Positions 58,557 through 64,000 of a stretch of DNA of 64,000 nucleotides are shown here, in pieces. The position numbers and the translations under genes are program-made. Under the pieces are notes generated by a model. The model ran no database searches. It was not told the DNA's origin and saw only the letters and a list, made by a program, of their open reading frames with translations. Within the stretch, counting starts at the first letter, position 1. Every line of letters begins with the position of its first letter. Source of the stretch: Pseudomonadota bacterium (GTDB taxonomy: Bacteria > Pseudomonadota > Gammaproteobacteria > Burkholderiales > Burkholderiaceae_E); assembly GCA_963204785.1 (NCBI GenBank), contig CAUJHG010000033.1, forward strand, positions 1-64,000, read 5' to 3'.

Positions 58557-59509
58557 GCCTTGCCCCCGGTCCTGTCATCGTCGACGTCGCCGGCCTCGAA
58601 CTGAGCCCCGAGGACCGCGAGCGGCTGCTGCACCCTCTGGTCGGCGGAGTGATCCTCTTCGCGCGCAACTTCGCCTCGCGCCGGCAGGTCAGCGCCCTCT
58701 GCGCGTCGATCCGCGCGCTGCGCCCGGCGCTGCTGATCTGCGTCGACCACGAAGGCGGGCGGGTCCAGCGCTTTCGCAAGGGCTTCACCGAAATCGAACC
58801 GATGCGCGCGCTCGGCGAACTCTGGGACCGGGACGTGCTGCTCGCCTGTCGTCGGGCCACGGAGATCGGCCGGATCATCGGCACGGAACTGCGCGCGGTC
58901 GGCGTCGACCTGAGCTTCACCCCGGTGCTCGATCTCGACCACGGCCCGTCCGGCGTGATCGGGGACCGCGCCTTCCACCGCGACCCGCGCGTGGTCACGC
59001 TGCTGGCCAAGAGCCTGAACCACGGCCTGCTGCTGGCGGGAATGGCCAACTGCGGCAAGCACTTCCCGGGGCACGGCTTCGCGCACGCGGACTCGCACTT
59101 CGAACTGCCGGTCGACGAGCGCGGGCTTGCAACCCTCCTTGCCGACGATGCCGCGCCCTACGGCTGGCTCGGCGAGACGCTCACTGCGGTGATGCCCGCG
59201 CACGTGATCTACCCGGAAGTCGACCCGATGCCGGCGGGGTTCTCGCGCACCTGGCTGCAGCAGGTGCTTCGCGGCAGGCTGGGCTTCCGGGGGCTGATCT
59301 TCTCCGACGACCTGACCATGGAAGCTGCGGCGATCGCCGGCGACATCCTCGCGCGCGGGCGTGCCGCCTTCGCCGCGGGCTGCGACATGGTGCTGGTGTG
59401 CAACCGTCCGGACCTCGCCGATACGCTGCTGGCAGGCCTGCGCTGGCGGCGCAGCCGCGCCTTCGACGAGCGCTTCGCGATGCTGCGGCCGGCGGGCAGC
59501 GCGCCTTGA
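58553..59509 (+). CDS. nagZ: Beta-N-acetylhexosaminidase (NagZ)
   Basis: The 318-residue family 3 glycosidase releases GlcNAc from cell-wall fragments during recycling. [52 protein letters not shown] (with the catalytic histidine loop) and [14 protein letters not shown] (with the Asp nucleophile) are present. It is cytoplasmic and lacks a signal peptide. Confidence 0.96.
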   Translation: MSLAPGPVIVDVAGLELSPEDRERLLHPLVGGVILFARNFASRRQVSALCASIRALRPALLICVDHEGGRVQRFRKGFTEIEPMRALGELWDRDVLLACRRATEIGRIIGTELRAVGVDLSFTPVLDLDHGPSGVIGDRAFHRDPRVVTLLAKSLNHGLLLAGMANCGKHFPGHGFAHADSHFELPVDERGLATLLADDAAPYGWLGETLTAVMPAHVIYPEVDPMPAGFSRTWLQQVLRGRLGFRGLIFSDDLTMEAAAIAGDILARGRAAFAAGCDMVLVCNRPDLADTLLAGLRWRRSRAFDERFAMLRPAGSAP

Positions 59510-59582
59510 ACTTTCGCAGCCGCCGCAAACCGCGCTGCCGGGCCGCACACCGCAGCCCGGCGCCGCAGGCCCGAATGCAGCC

Positions 59583-61541
59583 GTGAGCGACGCACCGGAA
59601 ACCCCGCCCCCGCCGCAGTCCTTCGATCCGAAGCCGGTCCTGGCGAAACTGCCCAACCGCCCCGGCGTGTACCGGATGGTCGGGGAGGGCGAGGTGGTCC
59701 TCTACGTCGGCAAGGCGCGCGACCTGAAGAAGCGGGTCTCGTCCTACTTCCAGAAGACGCTCGCAAGCCCGCGCACCGCGCACATGGTGGAGCGGGTGCG
59801 CCGGATCGACACCACGGTCACGCGCTCCGAGGCCGAAGCGCTGCTGCTCGAGAGCAACCTGATCAAGAGCCTGCAGCCGCGCTACAACATCCTGTTCCGC
59901 GACGACAAGTCCTACCCGTACCTGAAGATCAGCGGCCATCAGTACCCGCGGATCTCCTACTACCGAGGCTCGGTGGACCGGCGCAGCCAGTACTTCGGGC
60001 CCTACCCGAGCGCCTGGGCGGTGCGCGACGGCATCCAGGTGCTGCAGAAGGTCTTTCGCCTGCGCACCTGCGAGGACACGGTGTTCGCCAACCGCTCGCG
60101 CCCCTGCCTGCTCTACCAGATCCAGCGATGCAGCGCCCCCTGCGTGGGCGCGATCGATGCGCAGGCCTACGCGCGCGACGTCGCCGACGCGGTGCGCTTC
60201 CTGCGCGGCGGACACGCCGAGATCCTGCGCGAACTCGAGGCGCAGATGCTCGAGGCTTCGGCCGAACTGCGCTTCGAGCAGGCGGCAGTGCTGCGCGACC
60301 GGATGAGCTCGCTGTCGCGCGTCCTGCACCAGCAGGCGATGGACACGCACACCGACGTCGACGCCGACATCGTCGCCGTGGTGGTGCGCGGCGGCAGGGT
60401 CTGCGTGAACCTCGCGATGGTGCGCGGCGGACGTCACCTGGGCGACAAGGCCTACTTCCCGCTGCACGCGGGCGAGGCGCTGGGCAGCGACGAGGGCCAG
60501 GCCGATCTCCTTCCCGAGGTGCTCGAAGCCTTCGCTTCGCAGCACTACGCATCCGCGTTCATCCCGCCGGTGATCGTCGCCAGTGCCGACGCGCCGTCGG
60601 CGGCGCTCATCGAACTGCTCGAGCAGCAGGCAGGCCGTCCGGTGCAGTGGGTGGGCCGCTCGATCGGTCAGCGCCGGCGCTGGCTGGAGATGGCCGAGCA
60701 GAACGCGGAACTGGCGCTGGCGCGGCTGCTGGCCGAACAGGGCGCACAGAGCGGGCGCACCCGGGCGCTGGCGGAACTGCTGGGAATGGACAGCGAACTC
60801 GATCTGGACGGCCTTCGGATCGAGTGCTTCGACATCAGCCACACGATGGGGGAGGCCACGCAGGCCTCGTGCGTGGTCTACCAGCACCACGCGATGCAAC
60901 CTGCCCAATACCGGCGCTTCAACGTCGAGGGGATCACCGGCGGCGACGATTACGCGGCAATGCGGCAGGCGCTCACCCGCCGCTACTCGAAGCTCGCCGC
61001 CCTGGCCGGCGAGCCGGGGGAGGGCAAGGACGAGGGCCATGGCGAGGGCGCCGGCGCAGCCGGACAGGCGGGCGACGGGCCTGGCGGCGCACTGCGGATG
61101 CCCGACATCGTGCTGATCGACGGGGGCAAGGGGCAGGTGGAGGTCGCCCGCCAGGTCTTCGAGGAGCTCGGCCTGGATCCCCGCCTGCTGGTCGGCGTGG
61201 CCAAGGGCGAAGGCCGCAAGGTGGGGCTCGAGACCCTGGTCTTCGCCGACGCACGTGCGCCGCTGGCGCTGGGGCGCGAGTCGGCCGCACTGATGCTGGT
61301 CGCGCAGATCCGCGACGAGGCGCATCGCTTCGCGATCACCGGCATGCGCTCGAAGCGGGCGAAGGCGCGCAGGGCCTCGCGCCTGGAGGAGATCGACGGC
61401 GTCGGGCCGCGCAAGCGGCAGCGGCTGCTCGCGAGGTTCGGCGGGCTGCGTGGCATCATGGCGGCCAGCGTCGAGGACCTCGCGTCGGTGGAAGGCGTCT
61501 CGCGCGCCCTTGCCGAGGAGATCTACCGGCGCCTGCACTGA
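59583..61541 (+). CDS. uvrC: Excinuclease ABC subunit C (UvrC)
   Basis: The 652-residue protein makes both incisions in nucleotide-excision repair. It has the GIY-YIG domain ([27 protein letters not shown]), a UVR motif ([16 protein letters not shown]), the RNase H-like domain with [11 protein letters not shown] and VLIDGGKGQ, and C-terminal helix-hairpin-helix repeats ([18 protein letters not shown]). A Gly/Glu-rich insert of about 30 residues lies just before the VLIDGGKG strand. The GTG at 59583 is the best start, but the ribosome site is weak. Confidence 0.95.
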   Translation: MSDAPETPPPPQSFDPKPVLAKLPNRPGVYRMVGEGEVVLYVGKARDLKKRVSSYFQKTLASPRTAHMVERVRRIDTTVTRSEAEALLLESNLIKSLQPRYNILFRDDKSYPYLKISGHQYPRISYYRGSVDRRSQYFGPYPSAWAVRDGIQVLQKVFRLRTCEDTVFANRSRPCLLYQIQRCSAPCVGAIDAQAYARDVADAVRFLRGGHAEILRELEAQMLEASAELRFEQAAVLRDRMSSLSRVLHQQAMDTHTDVDADIVAVVVRGGRVCVNLAMVRGGRHLGDKAYFPLHAGEALGSDEGQADLLPEVLEAFASQHYASAFIPPVIVASADAPSAALIELLEQQAGRPVQWVGRSIGQRRRWLEMAEQNAELALARLLAEQGAQSGRTRALAELLGMDSELDLDGLRIECFDISHTMGEATQASCVVYQHHAMQPAQYRRFNVEGITGGDDYAAMRQALTRRYSKLAALAGEPGEGKDEGHGEGAGAAGQAGDGPGGALRMPDIVLIDGGKGQVEVARQVFEELGLDPRLLVGVAKGEGRKVGLETLVFADARAPLALGRESAALMLVAQIRDEAHRFAITGMRSKRAKARRASRLEEIDGVGPRKRQRLLARFGGLRGIMAASVEDLASVEGVSRALAEEIYRRLH

Positions 61542-61547
61542 ACCACG

Positions 61548-62102
61548 ATGAACCTGCCGAACCTGCTCACCTGGCTGCGCGTGCTGGCGATCCCGCTGTT
61601 CGTGGCCCTGTACTACCTGCCGCTGGCCCCCGCCACGGTGGACCTCGCCGCGACGCTGCTCTTCATCGCCGCGGCGATCACCGACTGGGTCGATGGCTAC
61701 CTGGCGCGCCGGCTCGGGCAGACCTCGTCCTTCGGCGCCTTCCTCGATCCGGTCGCGGACAAGCTGCTGGTGAGCGCAGCGCTGATCGTGCTGGTGGCGC
61801 TGGGCCGGGTCGATGCGCTGATCGCGCTGATCATCATCGGGCGCGAGATCACGATCTCGGCGCTGCGCGAGTGGATGGCGCAGATCGGCGCACGCGCGAG
61901 CGTGGCGGTGAACTCGATCGGCAAGCTCAAGACCGTCGCCCAGCTCGTGGCGATCCCGATGCTGCTCTACCACTCCCCGATTGCGGCGCTCGACTGCACC
62001 CTGATCGGCACCTGGCTGCTGTACGGGGCTGCGGTGCTCACCGTGTGGTCGATGCTCTACTACCTGCGACGGGCCTGGCCCTACCTGAAGGAATCGCTCT
62101 GA
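61548..62102 (+). CDS. pgsA: CDP-diacylglycerol-glycerol-3-phosphate 3-phosphatidyltransferase (PgsA)
   Basis: The 184-residue inner-membrane enzyme makes phosphatidylglycerol phosphate. The CDP-alcohol signature is DWVDGYLARRLGQTSSFG followed by AFLDPVADK, giving all the metal-binding aspartates. N-terminal MNLPNLLTWLRVLAIPLF is typical. The gene follows uvrC by six bases and precedes tRNA-Gly, the usual betaproteobacterial order. Confidence 0.96.
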   Translation: MNLPNLLTWLRVLAIPLFVALYYLPLAPATVDLAATLLFIAAAITDWVDGYLARRLGQTSSFGAFLDPVADKLLVSAALIVLVALGRVDALIALIIIGREITISALREWMAQIGARASVAVNSIGKLKTVAQLVAIPMLLYHSPIAALDCTLIGTWLLYGAAVLTVWSMLYYLRRAWPYLKESL

Positions 62103-62117
62103 GCCGCCCGCGACGCT

Positions 62118-62145
62118 TTGACGTCGGCCGCAAGCGTGCTATCAT
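62118..62145 (+). promoter_or_regulatory. Promoter of the first tRNA-Gly gene
   Basis: TTGACG (62118-62123) and TATCAT (62140-62145) are 16 bases apart, a good sigma-70 promoter with a start point about 20 bases before the tRNA. Confidence 0.7.
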
Positions 62146-62171
62146 TTCGGTCTGCACGCAATGCGCGCAAC

Positions 62172-62247
62172 GCGGGAATAGCTCAGTTGGTAGAGCGCAA
62201 CCTTGCCAAGGTTGAGGTCGCGAGTTCGAGACTCGTTTCCCGCTCCA
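62172..62247 (+). tRNA. tRNA-Gly (GCC)
   Basis: A 76-base cloverleaf: acceptor GCGGGAA/TTCCCGC, anticodon loop TTGCCAA between CAACC and GGTTG, TTCGAGA loop and an encoded TCCA end. It reads GGC and probably GGU glycine codons. It is identical to the second copy at 63393. Confidence 0.97.
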
Positions 62248-62293
62248 GGACATGATCTGCAGGCGCCGGATGGGGCCTGCAGCCGGATGTGAG

Positions 62294-62315
62294 AAAGGGG
62301 CTTCGGCCCCTTTTT
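62294..62315 (+). terminator. Intrinsic terminator after tRNA-Gly
   Basis: AAAGGGGC, loop TTCG, GCCCCTTT and a T-run form a textbook hairpin 46 bases past the tRNA. It should stop transcription before the peptidase gene. Confidence 0.85.
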
Positions 62316-62393
62316 CCGTTCCCGCAGACGCTACCGCCCCGGGCACTGCATCCGGCTCCACTCGACGGCCGATCCGCGGTTCAGTTCGACGCA

Positions 62394-63353
62394 ATGACGA
62401 GCTTCGTTGGCTTTCCGGGACCGGGCCGGGTTCGATCTCCCGAACCCGGCCGCGCGCTGGCCCGTGCCCTGCGCGATGGGTTGCTTGCCATCACGCTCGC
62501 TGGAGTGCTGGCGCCCGGCGCTACGGTCCGGGCAGCCGAATCCGCCGCGTCACCCGAGGCCGTCCGACTGCCGTGCCACCGCAGCGTGCCCGGCGGGGTC
62601 GCCATCGTCGCGCTCGGTGCGCAGCCCGCACGCCCGCGCGTCTTCCTGGACGATGAGCCGATCCTGGTCAGCGGTGACCCGGGTGCCTGGACTGCGGTGG
62701 TGGGCATCCGGTTGGACGCGCAGCCGGGCGTGCGCGAACTGGTCGCCGAACACGCCGACGGGAGCGTGGCGCGCCTGCCGCTGGAAATCGCTGCGGTGCG
62801 CTACTCCGAGCAGCGGCTGCGGGTGGCGCCAGGCAAGGTCGATCTCTCCGCGAAGGACCTCGCACGCTACGAGCGCGAGCGCGCGCACCTGGCGCAGGTC
62901 GCCGCGACCCGCAGCGACCCGCTGCCGACCACCCTGCGGATGCTCCAGCCCACGCCCGGGCGCCGCTCGAGCTCCTTCGGGCTGCGCCGCTTCTTCAACG
63001 GCCAGCCGCGCAATCCGCACAGCGGCATGGACATCGCCGCGCCAACCGGGACCGCGGTGGTCGCTGCCGCGCCAGGGAGGGTGATCGACACCGGCGACTA
63101 CTTCTTCAACGGCCGCACCATCTGGCTCGATCACGGCAGCGGCCTGCTGACCATGTACTGTCACCTCGACGAGATCGCGGTGCGCGTCGGCGACGTGGTT
63201 GACGCGGGCCAGCGGATCGGCGCAGTCGGCGCGACCGGCCGGGTCACCGGGGCGCACCTGCACTGGTCGGTGAGCCTGAACCGGGCGATGGTGGACCCGG
63301 CGCTCTTCCTCGACGAACCGCAGCCCGGCGCTCGCGGGCGGGAGCCGCGCTGA
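62394..63353 (+). CDS. M23 family metallopeptidase (peptidoglycan endopeptidase)
   Basis: The 319-residue exported protein cuts peptidoglycan crosslinks or lysostaphin-type substrates. A hydrophobic segment near 20-50 (LARALRDGLLAITLAGVLAP) is a long signal peptide. The LytM domain has SSFGLRRFFNGQPRNPHSGM with the zinc His, then DIAAPTGTAVVAAAPGRV, and HLHWSVSLNRAMVDP with the second His pair. All zinc ligands appear present. The ATG at 62394 was chosen over an in-frame start inside the terminator. It lies between two tRNA-Gly genes. Confidence 0.92.
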   Translation: MTSFVGFPGPGRVRSPEPGRALARALRDGLLAITLAGVLAPGATVRAAESAASPEAVRLPCHRSVPGGVAIVALGAQPARPRVFLDDEPILVSGDPGAWTAVVGIRLDAQPGVRELVAEHADGSVARLPLEIAAVRYSEQRLRVAPGKVDLSAKDLARYERERAHLAQVAATRSDPLPTTLRMLQPTPGRRSSSFGLRRFFNGQPRNPHSGMDIAAPTGTAVVAAAPGRVIDTGDYFFNGRTIWLDHGSGLLTMYCHLDEIAVRVGDVVDAGQRIGAVGATGRVTGAHLHWSVSLNRAMVDPALFLDEPQPGARGREPR

Positions 63354-63360
63354 GTTGCGC

Positions 63361-63366
63361 TATACT
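63361..63366 (+). promoter_or_regulatory. Putative -10 element of the second tRNA-Gly gene
   Basis: TATACT lies 27 bases before the tRNA and eight bases after the peptidase stop codon. No good -35 is seen, so read-through from upstream may add to expression. Confidence 0.5.
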
Positions 63367-63392
63367 GCGCGCCGCAACACGTCGTTTGCAGT

Positions 63393-63468
63393 GCGGGAAT
63401 AGCTCAGTTGGTAGAGCGCAACCTTGCCAAGGTTGAGGTCGCGAGTTCGAGACTCGTTTCCCGCTCCA
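63393..63468 (+). tRNA. tRNA-Gly (GCC)
   Basis: An identical 76-base copy of the tRNA at 62172, with the same encoded TCCA end. The identity extends two bases past the gene (GG). Confidence 0.97.
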
Positions 63469-63475
63469 GGTTTCC

Positions 63476-63498
63476 GAAGGGAAGCGCGGCTTCCCTTC
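63476..63498 (+). terminator. Hairpin between tRNA-Gly and tRNA-Cys
   Basis: GAAGGGAAGC and GCTTCCCTTC form a perfect 10-base stem around a GCG loop, followed by TTC. It may be a terminator or a processing signal, since tRNA-Cys follows only 43 bases later. Confidence 0.5.
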
Positions 63499-63541
63499 TT
63501 CATTTCCGGATGCCGGCGCCCGTTTGCGGCGCCGCACCCCT

Positions 63542-63615
63542 GGCGGGGTGGCAGAGTGGTCATGCAGCGGCCTGCAAAGCCGTGTACGCCGGTTCGATTC
63601 CGACCCCCGCCTCCA
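63542..63615 (+). tRNA. tRNA-Cys (GCA)
   Basis: A 74-base cloverleaf: acceptor GGCGGGG/CCCCGCC, anticodon loop CTGCAAA, TTCGATT loop and an encoded TCCA end. It reads UGC/UGU. It closes the conserved pgsA-tRNA block. Confidence 0.96.
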
Positions 63616-63853
63616 TATAAATCAAGCACTTGGCGCAGAACCCCACGGGCGCGACGGACCCATGGGGCATCGGCGGGACAGTGCAGGATGGCGACGATAG
63701 CGAAGCGGGTTTCTGCCGCTGCCGAGATCACCTTGGATAAGCAGCGGGCCGACGAACCGGGTCTGGTCTTCGACTCCGGCCCGCGCCACGACAAGCCGGT
63801 GCAGGTCGTCAATCCTGCTGGCGCACGGCCGCCCGAAGAAGACGATCCGTCAG
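63616..63853. other. Gap between tRNA-Cys and a toxin gene
   Basis: These 238 bases hold no gene I can support. Frames that run through it are short or cross the tRNA and look like chance. Base composition is less extreme than before the tRNA, fitting the edge of an accessory region. Confidence 0.35.
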
Positions 63854-64000
63854 CTACGTGCGCTCGAGGTCGCGGTCGAAGTTTTCGTGGGGGCCAACGG
63901 CTTCCAGATACACCAGCCGGATGCTGTCGTCGACGGTGTAGCCCAACAGGTACAGCTGGTTCTGGCTGCGGAATTCGTAGACCAGCAGGTGGGCCAGATC
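63854..64000 (-). CDS. RelE/ParE-family toxin, C-terminal part only
   Basis: The last 48 codons of a minus-strand gene run in from beyond the right edge. They read DLAHLLVYEFRSQNQLYLLG, then YTVDDSIRLVYLEAVGPHEN and FDRDLERT, which fits the end of RelE/ParE-superfamily toxins (central YEFR strand and the final strand LVYLEAVGPHENFDRDL). These toxins cut mRNA on the ribosome or poison gyrase. The antitoxin would normally be next to it; none is visible on the left, so it is probably outside the window. Confidence 0.75.
   Translation of the reverse strand, partial: DLAHLLVYEFRSQNQLYLLGYTVDDSIRLVYLEAVGPHENFDRDLERT

Noticed and set aside
63360..63812. A 150-codon minus-strand protein near the right end
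   Set aside because: It reads straight through tRNA-Cys and tRNA-Gly; such tRNA-derived frames are a known annotation artefact.

Overview
The window is very GC-rich, densely coded bacterial chromosome. Gene content and order point to a betaproteobacterium, most likely Burkholderiales: yceD-rpmF-plsX-fabHDG-acpP-fabF, then a DegP/MucD protease, lepA-lepB-DUF4845-rnc-era-recO-pdxJ-acpS-nagZ-uvrC-pgsA and tRNA-Gly/tRNA-Cys, plus rne divergent from rluC. I cannot name the genus. Most of the window is housekeeping DNA read on both strands with short spacers and many 1-4 base start/stop overlaps.

Layout. 1-819 is the N-terminal part of a type I restriction-modification methyltransferase (minus strand). 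1159-6054 holds a secreted protein of unknown function, an MHS-family transporter, a calcineurin-like phosphoesterase and a Ser/Thr kinase fused to a universal-stress domain. 6039-11101 holds a class V aminotransferase, divergent from a pair of acyl-CoA dehydrogenases and a branched-chain-amino-acid-type binding protein. 11201-19281 holds Kup, a tiny membrane protein, ParE, ParC, an SRPBCC protein and an enoyl-CoA hydratase/HIBYL-CoA hydrolase-like protein. 19439-22679 is htpG, a family-6 DNA glycosylase and a spermidine-synthase-like protein, apparently one operon.

22738-23882 is the main accessory feature: a 1,145-bp element bounded by Tn3/Tn21-type terminal inverted repeats and a perfect 5-bp target duplication (AGCCC). 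It carries a complete serine resolvase and an MNT/HEPN toxin-antitoxin module whose HEPN toxin is cut short at the resolvase junction. It has no transposase. It sits inside, and interrupts, an array of imperfect 18-20-bp repeats.

24072-34144 holds a GspE/PilB-type ATPase, a MoxR/GNAT/VWA cluster, two c-type cytochromes, RraA and a four-gene molybdenum-cofactor operon (moaA, an FdhD-like gene without its CxxC, mobA, moeA). 34253-42841 holds rne with a long non-coding leader, divergent rluC-gph-Rieske-sppA, and maf with an RsmI-like methylase. 42907-62102 is the lipid-synthesis and lepA/rnc/era/uvrC block. 62172-64000 holds two identical tRNA-Gly genes flanking an M23 peptidase, tRNA-Cys, and the tail of a RelE/ParE-type toxin running off the end.

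How the genes work together. PlsX, FabH, FabD, FabG, ACP, FabF and AcpS together supply fatty-acid and phospholipid synthesis, with PgsA acting downstream. LepA, Era, RNase III, RNase E, RluC and L32 serve ribosome assembly and RNA turnover. MoaA, MobA and MoeA build molybdopterin cofactors. The phosphoesterase and kinase-USP pair could form a small phospho-signalling unit (inference). All assignments come from reading motifs by eye; no database search was run.
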